A stretch of DNA of 64,000 nt. Origin: Ancylobacter lacus (lineage in GTDB: Bacteria; Pseudomonadota; Alphaproteobacteria; Rhizobiales; Xanthobacteraceae). Under the pieces are notes generated by a model, which saw only the letters and a list, made by a program, of their open reading frames with translations, ran no database searches and was not told the origin of the DNA. Made by a program: the position numbers and the translations under genes. The stretch covers positions 30,696 to 94,695 of the forward strand of contig NZ_JAHBGE010000042.1 of the NCBI RefSeq assembly GCF_018390635.1, given 5' to 3'. Positions within the stretch are counted from its first letter, which is position 1, and every line of letters begins with the position of its first letter. Positions 28,854 through 37,686 of the stretch are shown piece by piece.

Positions 28854-30538
28854 GCGCCTCCGGCGGGGGCGGGCGCGGCGGTGTCGGCCGGCGTGTCATC
28901 GGCGGTCCCGCGCGCCAGGAAATCCGCCCGCAGCCGGGCGCGCAGCTCCCTGCGGCTCACCTTGCCGACCGCGGTGGTGGCGAAGCCCGGCACGAACACG
29001 ATCTGGTCCGGCACCTTGAAATCGGCGAGGCCGCGCCCGCGCATGAACGCCTTCAGCGCCGCCGGCCGCGGCGGCTCGCCCCCGGCGATGACGAAGGCGC
29101 AGCTCCGCTCGCCGAGGAAGGCGTCGGGCAGCGAGACCACGGCGGCGTCGAACACCTGGGGGTGGGCGAGCAGATGGTCCTCGATCTCCTCGGCGGAGAT
29201 TTTCTCGCCGGCGCGGTTGATGTGGTCGCTGGCGCGGCCCTGCACGACGAGATGGCCATCCGCCCGCCGCAGCACCACGTCGCCGGTGCGGTAATAGCCG
29301 TCGGGCGTGAAGGCGCGGGCATTGGCGGCGGGGTCGTTGTGGTAGGCGCGGATGGTGTAGGGCCCGCGCGTGAGCAGGTGGCCCGGTTCACCCTCCGCCA
29401 CCGGGTTGCCGGCGTCGTCCAGCACCAGCACCTCGTCCGCCGGGCTGATCGGCCGGCCCTGGGTGGTGACGATCACCTCCTCGGGGTCGTCGAGCCGGGT
29501 GTAGTTCACCAGCCCCTCCGCCATGCCGAACACCTGCTGCAGGGTGCAGCCCAGCACCGGGCGGACCCGGCGGGCCGCCTCCGGCATGAACTTCGCCCCG
29601 CCGACCTGAAGCACCTCCAGGCTGGAGAGGTCGTGGCCGCTCGAAGGCGCGGCCTGCAGCCAGAGCAGGGCCAGCGGCGGCACCAGCCCGGTGAGGGTGA
29701 CGCGCTCGCGCGCGATCAGCGGAAAGGCGGTGGCCGGGGCGGGCGAGGGGCACATCACCACCGTGCCGCCGGCATGGAGCACGCCGAGCACGCCGGGCGA
29801 GCTCATGGGGAAGTTGTGCGCCACCGGCAGCGCCGCCAGATACACGCTCTCCGGCGTCAGCCGGCAGATCTCCGCGCTGGCCCGCACGCTGTAGAGATAG
29901 TCGTCATGGGTGCGGGGGATGAGCTTGGACAGCCCGGTGCTGCCGCCCGATATCTGCAGGAAGGCGACCTCGTCCGGCGCCGGATCCGGGGGCAGCGGCC
30001 CGGCGGCCGGGGGCAGGGCGTCGAGCGCGGCGAACGGCCCGGCCTCGCCGATGACGACGACATGGGCGAGGCCGGGGCACGCGCCCCGCACCGCCTCGGC
30101 CAGCGGGCGGTGGTCGAAGCCTTCGTGGCGGTCGGCGAGGATGTAGCCCCGCGCCTCGCTCTTCTGCGCGAGGTGGACGATCTCGACCTGCCGGTGCGCC
30201 GGCAGCGCATAGACCGGCACCAGCCGGGCGCAGAACAGGCCGAACATCACGCTCAGGAAGTCCGGGATGTTGGGCACCTGCACCACCACCCGGTCGCCCG
30301 GCGCCAGCCCGAGCGCGAGCAGGCCCCCGGCGATCCGCTCGGCCCGGGCGCGCAGCTCGGCATAGCTCCAGCGCTGGTCGGCGCCGACCACGGCGGTGCG
30401 GTGGGCGAAGCGCGCGGCGCGGTCGCGCAGCAGGGCCGGGAAGGTCTCGCCGGTCCAGTAGCCGGCGGCGCGATAGGCGGCGGCGAACGCGTCCGGCCAG
30501 GTCTGGCGCAGCGGGAGCATCGGGCGGGGCGGGTTCAT
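28850..30538 (-). CDS. entE: 2,3-dihydroxybenzoate-AMP ligase
   Basis: This is an adenylating enzyme of 562 residues that activates 2,3-dihydroxybenzoate and loads it on the aryl carrier protein. The P-loop-like motif is [19 protein letters not shown]. The stretch [12 protein letters not shown] contains the asparagine and serine that recognise the catechol acid in DhbE. The adenylate-binding motifs YYRTGDVV and [20 protein letters not shown], and the final lysine in [11 protein letters not shown], are present. It is linked by ATGA overlaps to both entC upstream and the isochorismatase gene downstream. Salicylate as substrate is less likely given the entA neighbour. Confidence 0.94.
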   Translation of the reverse strand: MNPPRPMLPLRQTWPDAFAAAYRAAGYWTGETFPALLRDRAARFAHRTAVVGADQRWSYAELRARAERIAGGLLALGLAPGDRVVVQVPNIPDFLSVMFGLFCARLVPVYALPAHRQVEIVHLAQKSEARGYILADRHEGFDHRPLAEAVRGACPGLAHVVVIGEAGPFAALDALPPAAGPLPPDPAPDEVAFLQISGGSTGLSKLIPRTHDDYLYSVRASAEICRLTPESVYLAALPVAHNFPMSSPGVLGVLHAGGTVVMCPSPAPATAFPLIARERVTLTGLVPPLALLWLQAAPSSGHDLSSLEVLQVGGAKFMPEAARRVRPVLGCTLQQVFGMAEGLVNYTRLDDPEEVIVTTQGRPISPADEVLVLDDAGNPVAEGEPGHLLTRGPYTIRAYHNDPAANARAFTPDGYYRTGDVVLRRADGHLVVQGRASDHINRAGEKISAEEIEDHLLAHPQVFDAAVVSLPDAFLGERSCAFVIAGGEPPRPAALKAFMRGRGLADFKVPDQIVFVPGFATTAVGKVSRRELRARLRADFLARGTADDTPADTAAPAPAGGA

Positions 30539-31767
30539 GGCAGGGGCTCCCCGGCGCGGAGGCGGCCGGTCTCGTCGACGCCGAGGGCGTCGAGCAGCGC
30601 GGCGAACTTGGCGGCGGTCTCCTCGGCTTCGGCCTCGGGGTCGGAGCCGGGCACGATGCCGGCCCCGGCGTAGAGGCGGGCGGTGCGGCCGGCGATCTCG
30701 GCGCAGCGGATCGCCACCCACCAGCGGCCGTCGCCGGCGGCGTCGCACCACCCCACCGCGCCGGAATAGAAGCCGCGCGGCGCCGGTTCGAGCTGCGCGA
30801 TGGCCCGGGCGGCGGCGGCGCGCGGCGCGCCGCACACGGCGGGGGTGGGGTGCAGCCGGGCGGCGAGGACGAGGCTCGGCAGGCCGGGGTCCTTCAGCTC
30901 CCCGGCGATGCGGGTGCCGAGATGCCACATGCTGGCGGTGGCGAAGAGCGTGGTGCCCTCCGGGGTGCCGAGCGTGCGGCACAGCGGTGCCAGCTCGTCG
31001 AGAACGGCCTCGGCCACGGCGGCGTGTTCGCGCCGGTCCTTGGCGGAGGCCAGCAGCGCGCGGGCGGCGTCCGCGTCCGCCGCCGGATCGTCCGGCCGCC
31101 GCCGGGCCGAGCCGGCCAGCGGGTGCGAGGCGACGCGGGCGCCGGATTTCGCCAGCAGCAGCTCCGGGGTGGCGCCGACCAGCTCGCGCGGCGCCGCGTC
31201 CGCCCCGGCGGCCGGCAGCGGCACGCGGAAGGCGGTGACCGCGGGGTCGCGGGCCAGCCGGTCGAGCAGCGCGGCGGCGTCGATCGGGTGTTCCGTCTCC
31301 AGCCACAGGGCGCGGGCCAGCACGATCTTGCGCAGCCCGGCGGGGTCGTGCGCCTCGTCCGCCATCCGCGCCAGCGCCGCCGCCACCGCCGCGCGGTAGC
31401 CGGCGACATCCGGCCGGGGCGTCGCCCGGCAGGCGCCCAGCGCCGGGGCGGGGGGATGCCGTGCCGCCTCGGTGGCGGCCGGGGTGGCGGGCCGGGCGAG
31501 GGTGGCGGGCTCATAGAGATGCGCCGGCGCCGTCGCCTCATAGGGCAGGGCGCCGACCAGCAGGCCCGGCCCCCCGCCGTTCTGGGCGAAGAAGCGGGCG
31601 AGCCGGTCCTCCAGCGTCCCGCCGGCCGCGGGCAGGCTGCGCCGGCAGCCCTGCGCCGCCAGCGCCTCCCGCGCGCCGCGCAGCACGAAGCTGGGCGCGA
31701 GCGCGACCTCGGGCGCGGGCCGTGACGAAGGCGCATCGCTGCGGGCGGGCTGGTGGTTCATCTCCAT
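30535..31767 (-). CDS. entC: isochorismate synthase
   Basis: This is a chorismate-utilising enzyme of the EntC/DhbC family that converts chorismate to isochorismate, the committed step towards 2,3-dihydroxybenzoate. The protein has 410 residues. Visible family stretches are [66 protein letters not shown] and GFYSGAVGW. The start is ATG 31767 (MEMNHQ) or the ATG six bases later; both have purine-rich sequence close by. It follows the YncE-like gene after 25 bases and overlaps entE. Confidence 0.93.
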   Translation of the reverse strand: MEMNHQPARSDAPSSRPAPEVALAPSFVLRGAREALAAQGCRRSLPAAGGTLEDRLARFFAQNGGGPGLLVGALPYEATAPAHLYEPATLARPATPAATEAARHPPAPALGACRATPRPDVAGYRAAVAAALARMADEAHDPAGLRKIVLARALWLETEHPIDAAALLDRLARDPAVTAFRVPLPAAGADAAPRELVGATPELLLAKSGARVASHPLAGSARRRPDDPAADADAARALLASAKDRREHAAVAEAVLDELAPLCRTLGTPEGTTLFATASMWHLGTRIAGELKDPGLPSLVLAARLHPTPAVCGAPRAAAARAIAQLEPAPRGFYSGAVGWCDAAGDGRWWVAIRCAEIAGRTARLYAGAGIVPGSDPEAEAEETAAKFAALLDALGVDETGRLRAGEPLP

Positions 31768-31792
31768 TCCCCGGATTCTGCCACGACTGGCG

Positions 31793-32968
31793 TCAGGGCG
31801 TGACCAGGGTCACGGTGTCGCCGTAGGGGTCGATCATCGGCGCCGGGCGCGGGCCGCCGGGACCGCCGGCCGGCGGCGCCGCCGGGGCGCCGGGCGCGGC
31901 CGCGACCGGCTGGGGCGCCGGGGCGGCACCGGCCGGGGCGCCGCCTTCCGCCGTCGCGGGGCGCGGCGGGCGCATGGCGGTCTTCACCTTGTTGGAGACG
32001 TAGACCCGGCCGCTGGCGGGATCGAGCGCCACGGTGTTGGGCATCGAGCCGGTGACGACATGGGCAAGGACCTTCAGCTCCTTGCCGTCGACGATGCTGA
32101 GATAGCCGCCGCGCCGGTTGGCGACGAAGACGAGGTTGCGGGCGGGATCATAGGTGACGCCCAGGGCGCCTTCCCCGGTGGGGATGGTGGCGAGCAGGGT
32201 GCCGTCCTTCGCGTCCAGCACGGTGAGGTCGTTGCTCTCCTGATTGGCGACGAACAGCCGGCCGCCCGCCGCGTCATAGGCGAGGTTGATCGAGCCCTTG
32301 CCGCCGGAGGGGAAGGAGCGCACGAGCTTGCCGGCGGCAAGGTCGATCTCGTGGATCTGGTTGCTCTCCAGCGCGGTGGCGAAGAGGCGTCTGTTCGCCG
32401 CGTCCAGCGCGAGGCCGCCGACCCCGCCCGGCAGGTCGCCGATGGTGCCGGCGAGCTTCCGGCCGGCGCCGTCGAGGATCCAGATCTCGCTCGGCGCGTC
32501 GCGGCGGCCGAGCACGCTGACATAGGCGCGGTCGGCGTCCTCGTCGACGACCACCTCGCGCACATGGGCCTTGTCGCCCTGCTTGATCTCGGCCGCGACC
32601 TTGCCGGTGGCGAGGTCGATGACGGCGACGCTGCCGGTGCGGGTCTGGGTGGCGAACAGCGTGCCGGTGCGGCGGTTGATGCCGAGGCCGAAGCCGGGGT
32701 CGTCGCCCAGCTCGATGGTCTGCTTCACCGCCAGCGTGACGGGATCGAGGCCGAGGATGCGCCCGGCGGCCTCGCCCCGCTTGCCGGCGGCGGCGACATA
32801 GACCAGCTCCTTGCCGGCGACGATCTCATAGAGCCCGTCTCCCGGCTTCACCGACGTCACCACCGCCGGTTCGGCAAGGGCGGAGCCGGCCAGCAGCGCG
32901 AGGGCGAGGCCGGCGAGCAGGCCGGTGCGGGCAGGCGCGCGGCGGGCGGGGGAAGCGAAGGCGGGCAT
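31793..32968 (-). CDS. YncE-like beta-propeller protein, periplasmic
   Basis: This is a 391-residue secreted protein with a signal peptide (LLAGLALALLAGSALA) and a seven-bladed propeller of YVTN/YncE type. The repeats show as recurring pairs such as LFATQTRTGSVAVIDL, LFATALESNQIHEIDL, LFVANQESNDLTVLD, LVFVANRRGGYLSIVD and VYVSNKVKT. A Pro/Ala/Gly-rich tail of about 60 residues follows the last blade. YncE-like proteins often accompany TonB receptors and siderophore genes, but their job is not settled. The ATG at 32968 has AAGGAG nine bases upstream. It sits between the siderophore binding protein gene and entC on the same strand, so it is probably iron-regulated. Confidence 0.85.
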   Translation of the reverse strand: MPAFASPARRAPARTGLLAGLALALLAGSALAEPAVVTSVKPGDGLYEIVAGKELVYVAAAGKRGEAAGRILGLDPVTLAVKQTIELGDDPGFGLGINRRTGTLFATQTRTGSVAVIDLATGKVAAEIKQGDKAHVREVVVDEDADRAYVSVLGRRDAPSEIWILDGAGRKLAGTIGDLPGGVGGLALDAANRRLFATALESNQIHEIDLAAGKLVRSFPSGGKGSINLAYDAAGGRLFVANQESNDLTVLDAKDGTLLATIPTGEGALGVTYDPARNLVFVANRRGGYLSIVDGKELKVLAHVVTGSMPNTVALDPASGRVYVSNKVKTAMRPPRPATAEGGAPAGAAPAPQPVAAAPGAPAAPPAGGPGGPRPAPMIDPYGDTVTLVTP

Positions 32969-33005
32969 CGGCAGCATCTCCTTGGGAGCGGAAAGGGGCG
33001 GGCGG

Positions 33006-34235
33006 TCAGTCGAGGTCGATCCAGTCCGGGCCGCGCAGGGGAATGGCGAGGAAGCGGGCGTTGATCTCCTGCCGCACCGCCTCGGCCTCGGGTTCGCCGA
33101 ACAGTTCGGGCCGCAGCCAGGCGGCGAGCACCTGGACCGTGAGCACGTCGAGCGGGGAGTTGAGGATCTGGTGCGACAGGCCGTGGACGCGGTGGTCGCG
33201 CATCGCGGCGAGCGTGGCGAAGCCGGGCCGGGCGGCGAGGCCGGCAAGGGTGCGGCGGGCCTCGTCGGCGGTGAATTCCGGCCCGATGGTCAGGCCCGCC
33301 GTGCCCGCCATGTGGCTGCCGCCGGTGGCGATGTAGACCTGCGGGTCCTGGGCGATGACGTATTCGAGGTTCAGCTTGCCGAAGGCGCGGGGAATGACGG
33401 CGGCGCCGATATTGCTGCCGCCGGCGGCCTCGATCAGCTCGCCGACATTGCCGCGCCCGGGCGAATTGCAGCAGTCGCCGGTCTGGCCGGCATGGGGTTC
33501 CAGGAACACGCGCGGCGCGGCGCCGGGCGCGGCGGCGAGCCGGCTGCGGATCGCCGCGAGCCGGGCATCCCGGAAGGCGAGGAAGGCCTCGGCCGCGGCG
33601 CCATGGCCGGTGGCGGCGCCCAGCAGGGCAAGGCTTGGGCCGGTATTGGCGAGGGGATGGTTGAAGAAATCGATGACCACGACCGGAATGCCCGCGGCCT
33701 CCAGCGTCGCGCGCTGCTCCGCCGAGGGCTGCGCGCCGAGCGAGAACACCGCGAGATCCGGCCGCGCCGCCAGCACCTGCTCCACCGACAGCGCCCCGGC
33801 GGAGGAGGCGACCTTGGGCAGGCCGGCAAGGGCGGGGAACTTCGCGAGGAAATCGGCATAGGTCTGCCGGCCGATGCGGTTGACGTCGTGCGGCCACGCC
33901 GCCAGCGCCGCGACCGGATCGGGGCTGATCAGCGCCAGCGCGACGAGGAAGCGGCCATCGTCGATCAGCAGCCGGGTGGCGGGGGCGGGCAGCCGCACTT
34001 CGCGCCCGGTGATGTCGTGCAGAACCACCTCGGCGCGGGCGGCCGACGGCAGGGCGAGCCCGGCACCGGCGGGAAGCGCTGCGCCGAGCGCCAGTGCCGG
34101 CAGGATCGCCCGCAGCCCGGCGAGCCCCTCGGCGACGGCCCGCCGCAGGGCCGCACGCCATCTGCCGGCGCGCGGCGCGGCGCCGGGGCGGGAAGCCGGC
34201 AGGGACGGCAAGGATGATGTCCGCGGATGAAGCAT
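33006..34235 (-). CDS. periplasmic ferric siderophore-binding protein
   Basis: This is a FecB/FhuD/BtuF-type solute-binding protein of 409 residues that would deliver a ferric siderophore to the FecCD permease encoded at 21155-22246. A long N-terminal arginine-rich leader precedes the hydrophobic segment (about residues 40-65), and the mature part begins near ARAEVVLHDITGREVRLP, the usual start of the fold. Other family stretches are ARPDLAVFSLGAQ, VVVIDFFNHPL and NVGELIEAAGGSNIG. The cysteine pair in GQTGDCCNSPGR is unusual. The ATG at 34235 is preferred to GTG 34247. It is the first gene of the minus-strand siderophore operon. Confidence 0.88.
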   Translation of the reverse strand: MLHPRTSSLPSLPASRPGAAPRAGRWRAALRRAVAEGLAGLRAILPALALGAALPAGAGLALPSAARAEVVLHDITGREVRLPAPATRLLIDDGRFLVALALISPDPVAALAAWPHDVNRIGRQTYADFLAKFPALAGLPKVASSAGALSVEQVLAARPDLAVFSLGAQPSAEQRATLEAAGIPVVVIDFFNHPLANTGPSLALLGAATGHGAAAEAFLAFRDARLAAIRSRLAAAPGAAPRVFLEPHAGQTGDCCNSPGRGNVGELIEAAGGSNIGAAVIPRAFGKLNLEYVIAQDPQVYIATGGSHMAGTAGLTIGPEFTADEARRTLAGLAARPGFATLAAMRDHRVHGLSHQILNSPLDVLTVQVLAAWLRPELFGEPEAEAVRQEINARFLAIPLRGPDWIDLD

Positions 34236-34577
34236 AGTGCGCCGCACTTCCCCAAATAACGCGGCAGCTATCGTTCGGGTCAGACGACGAAGTCAACTTA
34301 ATATTTTGTAATGACGAATAGAATTATTACAATGTAAGAATATCCTGTCGGAAAGTCTACAGATACTCATATGCTTTGATTAGAATTACTACATTGAGAA
34401 AGAGCTGCCGTTGGGTGCTGCGATAGGGCATTGGTGAGCCCGTTTCACAGATGCTGAGCGCATCCCGGCGCTTATCGCCGGCAATGGCGGCGGGCATATT
34501 CGGACCAACCCATCCACCCCGTCAGGCCCGGTGCCCGGCCCTTCAGCCCGCGGCGCGCGTCGCGGGGAGGATTTTCC
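34236..34577. promoter_or_regulatory. AT-rich divergent control region of the siderophore operon and MFS gene
   Basis: This 342-base gap is strikingly AT-rich for the window (34290-34400). It holds a 7-bp inverted repeat TTGTAAT-N13-ATTACAA (34306-34332) and a 13-base direct repeat, TAGAATTATTACA at 34319-34331 and TAGAATTACTACA at 34381-34393, spaced 62 bases (about six helical turns). The first copy with its flanks (34317-34333) matches the rhizobial Irr box TTTAGAATTATTCTAAA at 12 of 17 positions by eye, including an unbroken TAGAATTATT. The position between an iron-uptake operon and a transporter makes iron control through Irr or a Fur-family protein the likely role. Confidence 0.6.
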
Positions 34578-35804
34578 ATGTCCCGTCCGCTCTCGCCCAC
34601 CTCGCCGTCCCGCCTCTCGCTGTTTCCCCCCGCGCTGTTCGCGCTCGCCATCGCCGCCTATGCCATCGGCACCACGGAATTCGTCATCGTCGGCCTGCTG
34701 CCGACCGTGGCGCAGGATCTTGCCGTCTCGCTGCCGCGGGCCGGGCTGGTCGTGAGCGTCTATGCGCTCGGCGTCACCTTCGGCGCGCCGGTGCTGACCG
34801 CGCTCACCGGCCGGCTGCCGCGCAAGCCGCTGCTGCTGGGGCTGATGGTGCTGTTCGTCGCCGGCAACACCTTCGCCGCGCTGAGTTCCGGCTATGAGAT
34901 GCTGCTGGCGGCGCGGGTGCTCTCCGCCTTCGCCCATGGCGTGTTCTTCTCGGTGGGGGCGACCATCGCCGCCGATCTCGTGCCGGCCGACCGGCGCGCC
35001 TCCGCCATCGCGCTCATGTTCATGGGGCTCACGGTCGCCATCGTCACCGGCGTGCCGCTCGGCACCTTCATCGGGCAGTCGCTGGGCTGGCGCGCCACCT
35101 TCTGGGCCGTGGCCGGGCTCGGGGTGCTCGCCTTCCTCGGCATCGCCGCGCTGGTGCCGGGCCATCTCTCCCGCCCCGCCCCGGCGGGGCTGGTGGATCA
35201 GCTGCGGGTGCTCTCCAGCGGCCGGCTGCTGCTCGTCTTCGGCATGACGGCGCTCGGCTATGGCGGCACCTTCGTCGCCTTCACCTATCTCGCCACGATC
35301 CTCGAGGAGATCACCGGCTTTCCCGCCGGCGCGGTGAGCCTCGTGCTGGTGCTCTACGGCGTGGCCATCGCGGCCGGCAACCTCGCCGGCGGGCGGATCG
35401 CCGACCGCCATCCGGTGCGGGCGCTGACCGGGCTGTTCGCGGCGCAGGCGCTGGTGCTGGCCCTGCTGGCGCTCACCGCGCCCTGGCCGGTGGCGGCGCT
35501 GGTGACGCTGGCCGCGCTCGGCTTCCTCTCCTTCGCCAATGTGCCGGGGCTGCAGATCTATGTGGTCGAGATGGCGCAGCGCCACCGGCCGGGCGCGGTG
35601 GATGTCGCCTCGGCGCTGAACATCGCGGCGTTCAACCTCGGCATCGCGCTGGGGGCGTGGGTCGGCGGCGTGGTGGTGGCCTCGCCGCTCGGCCTCCGCG
35701 CGACGCCGCTGGTCGGCGCCGTGCTGGTGGCGGGGGCGCTCGCCCTCACCCTGTGCAGCGCCGCGCTGGACCGCCGCGCCGCCGCGCCGGTGCCGGCCTG
35801 CTGA
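34578..35804 (+). CDS. MFS transporter (DHA1/AraJ-YdhP type)
   Basis: This is a 12-helix major facilitator efflux protein of 408 residues. The N-terminal stretch AIAAYAIGTTEFVIVGLLP, the GRLPRKPLLL loop and RVLSAFAHGVFFSVGATIAADLVP resemble AraJ/YdhP/PbuE-like drug and metabolite exporters. The ATG at 34578 has GGGGAGG nine bases upstream. It is divergent from the siderophore operon and shares its putative iron-responsive control region, so export of the newly made catecholate siderophore, similar to the job of EntS, is an attractive idea. That is inference from position only; EntS itself belongs to another MFS group. Confidence 0.85.
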   Translation: MSRPLSPTSPSRLSLFPPALFALAIAAYAIGTTEFVIVGLLPTVAQDLAVSLPRAGLVVSVYALGVTFGAPVLTALTGRLPRKPLLLGLMVLFVAGNTFAALSSGYEMLLAARVLSAFAHGVFFSVGATIAADLVPADRRASAIALMFMGLTVAIVTGVPLGTFIGQSLGWRATFWAVAGLGVLAFLGIAALVPGHLSRPAPAGLVDQLRVLSSGRLLLVFGMTALGYGGTFVAFTYLATILEEITGFPAGAVSLVLVLYGVAIAAGNLAGGRIADRHPVRALTGLFAAQALVLALLALTAPWPVAALVTLAALGFLSFANVPGLQIYVVEMAQRHRPGAVDVASALNIAAFNLGIALGAWVGGVVVASPLGLRATPLVGAVLVAGALALTLCSAALDRRAAAPVPAC

Positions 35805-35903
35805 ACCGCGCCGCGCCCTCCGCTTGATCCAGTTCCTACAGCTCCGGCCGCCGCCGCCCTATATGGGTTGGCGGCCCGCGACCCCGACAGGAGAACGCCT
35901 TCC

Positions 35904-36737
35904 ATGCACATCGTTCCCGCCAATGGCGCCGACATTCCCGCTCTCGGCTTCGGCACCTTCCGCCTGAAGGGGCCGCAGGTTCTGGAGGTGCTGCCCCGCG
36001 CGCTCCATCTCGGCTTCCGCCATGTCGACACCGCCCAGGCCTATGGCAACGAGGCCGAGGTCGGCGCGGCCATCCGCCGCTCCGGCGTGGCGCGCGGCGA
36101 GGTGTTCCTCACCACCAAGGTGTGGGTCGACCGCTTCCGCCACGACGACCTGATCGCCTCGGTCGACGAGAGCCTTGCCCGGCTGGGCACCGACTATGTC
36201 GACCTGCTGCTGCTGCACTGGCCGAACCAAGCGGTGCCGCTGGCCGAACAGATCGAGGGGCTGAACGCCGTGCACCGCGCCGGCAAGGCCCGCCATATCG
36301 GCGTGAGCAACTACACCATCGCGCTCATGCAGGAGGCGGTGCGGCTGAGCGCGGCGCGGCTCGCCACCAACCAGGTAGAGTACCACCCCTATCTCGACCA
36401 GTCGCGCCTGCTCGCCGCCGCGCGCGAGGCCGGACTCGCGCTCACCGCCTATTACGCGATGGCGGATGGCAAGGTGCTGCGCGATCCGCTGCTCACCGAC
36501 ATCGCCGCCCGGCACGGCCGGAGCATCGCCCAGGTGGTGCTGCGCTGGCTGGTGCAGCAGGACGGCGTGGTGGCGCTGTCCAAGACCGCGAGCCCGGCCC
36601 GGGCGGCGGAGAACATCGCGATCTTCGACTTCGCGCTGTCGCCGGAGGAAATGGCGGCGATTTCCAGCCTCGCCGAGCCGGCCGGGCGCATCGTCAGCCC
36701 GCCGGGCCTCGCGCCGGACTGGGACGCGGCGGCCTGA
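35904..36737 (+). CDS. aldo/keto reductase
   Basis: This is an NADPH-dependent aldo/keto reductase of 277 residues, close to the DkgA/DkgB (2,5-diketo-D-gluconate reductase) group. The motifs are the N-terminal IPALGFGTFRLKG, the FRHVDTAQAYGNEAEVG stretch with catalytic aspartate and tyrosine, the lysine in TTKVWVDRF, the histidine in LLLLHWPN, HIGVSNYTIALM and the cofactor-binding VVALSKTASPARAAEN. The ATG at 35904 has AGGAGA eleven bases upstream. It is a single gene that converges on mucR, with a hairpin between them. The physiological substrate is unknown. Confidence 0.92.
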   Translation: MHIVPANGADIPALGFGTFRLKGPQVLEVLPRALHLGFRHVDTAQAYGNEAEVGAAIRRSGVARGEVFLTTKVWVDRFRHDDLIASVDESLARLGTDYVDLLLLHWPNQAVPLAEQIEGLNAVHRAGKARHIGVSNYTIALMQEAVRLSAARLATNQVEYHPYLDQSRLLAAAREAGLALTAYYAMADGKVLRDPLLTDIAARHGRSIAQVVLRWLVQQDGVVALSKTASPARAAENIAIFDFALSPEEMAAISSLAEPAGRIVSPPGLAPDWDAAA

Positions 36738-36749
36738 GGCCGCAAACGG

Positions 36750-36781
36750 CGAAGCCGCCCGGCAGGCGCCGGACGGCTTCG
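36750..36781. terminator. hairpin between convergent aldo/keto reductase and mucR genes
   Basis: An 8-bp perfect stem (CGAAGCCG/CGGCTTCG) encloses a smaller GC-rich stem. It lies between two converging genes, so it could end transcription from both sides. There is no long T run on either strand, only a GTTT on the minus strand side, so this is a candidate rather than a clear terminator. Confidence 0.4.
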
Positions 36782-36848
36782 AAACACGACCGTTCTCAAG
36801 GCGCCGGGCGAGGGCCGGCGGCGCCAGGGTCGCCCCGAAACGGGACGC

Positions 36849-37319
36849 TCAGGCCGCGGCGACCTTGCGGCGCCCGCGGGTCTTGGCCGGGGCCGGCGGC
36901 GGCACCGGCTTCTTGCGCTGCTGGCCGAGGCCCATCTTCTTCGCGAGATTGGAGCGTGCCTCGGCATAGGACGGCGCGACCATCGGGTAATCGTTCGGCA
37001 GGCCCCACTTCGCCCGGTATTCTTCCGGCGTCATGTTGTACTTGGTCCGAAGATGCCGCTTCAGCGACTTGAACTTCAGGCCGTCTTCCAGGCAGATGAT
37101 ATATTCCGGGGTCACCGACTTCTTGATGGCGACCGCCGGCTTCAGCACTTCTTCCGCGACGACCGGCGCGGGAGTGGCAAGCCGCACCAGAGCGCCATGT
37201 ACCTTGGCGATGAGTTCGGGGAGCTCGGCCGCGGGAACCGAGTTGTTGCCGACGAACGCAGCAACGACGTCAGCGGTGAGGCCGAGATAATCGGCGTTCG
37301 AGCTCTCTTGTTCGGACAT
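36849..37319 (-). CDS. mucR: MucR/Ros family transcriptional regulator
   Basis: This is a 156-residue DNA-binding regulator of the alphaproteobacterial Ros/MucR family, which controls exopolysaccharide, motility, cell-cycle and virulence or symbiosis genes and acts in an H-NS-like manner at AT-rich DNA. The DNA-binding core runs from about residue 70 to 125, with [23 protein letters not shown]. In Ros the zinc ligands are C-x2-C-x9-H-x3-H/H; here they read C76, D79, H89, K93 and Y94. The usual last histidine is therefore replaced by lysine. The ATG at 37319 has GGAG six bases upstream. A Lys/Arg/Pro/Ala-rich tail ends the protein. Confidence 0.92.
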   Translation of the reverse strand: MSEQESSNADYLGLTADVVAAFVGNNSVPAAELPELIAKVHGALVRLATPAPVVAEEVLKPAVAIKKSVTPEYIICLEDGLKFKSLKRHLRTKYNMTPEEYRAKWGLPNDYPMVAPSYAEARSNLAKKMGLGQQRKKPVPPPAPAKTRGRRKVAAA

Positions 37320-37686
37320 CATCTTCTCCATTCAGATCAGAATCGGTTTACCAGCTTTCTCCCAAACGTCAATGTTCAAGCGAAGAAGAATGCCGAAATG
37401 AAACGAATATAGTCTGGCCGATCGCGCTCACACAGGGTCCATGGCGTTGCCGTGAAAGTCGAAATGTCGTGATCTGTCATCGTCGGCAAAGTCGGTCGCC
37501 GTCGCCACGGCCTGCAACCTGCGGGCGTGAACATTTCTGGCGGTGCCATGACGTTCACGCCCGCCTGGCAAGGCTTAATGTTTCGGTACGCCGAAGAAGC
37601 GGCCGGCGATCATTGCAAAACCGGTAAGGGGTGCCTTTTTACCCGCATGGTTCGACTGTGCCGCCGGCAGCGACCTTTGCTTGACG
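37320..37686. other. intergenic region upstream of mucR with a 12-bp inverted repeat
   Basis: No gene is supported here. The side next to mucR is AT-richer (37330-37430), suitable for its promoter and for MucR autoregulation. A perfect 12-bp inverted repeat, GCGGGCGTGAAC at 37521-37532 and GTTCACGCCCGC at 37553-37564, flanks 20 bases; it could be a large hairpin or a two-half-site operator. Closer to the end of the TenA-like gene, GGTAA/TTACC arms around 37626-37650 may form a weak terminator for the minus-strand operon. Confidence 0.5.

Noticed and set aside
36800..36848. Additional terminator hairpins downstream of mucR
   Set aside because: Several short GC inverted repeats can be drawn here, but none has a stable unique stem or T tract beyond what random GC-rich DNA offers.
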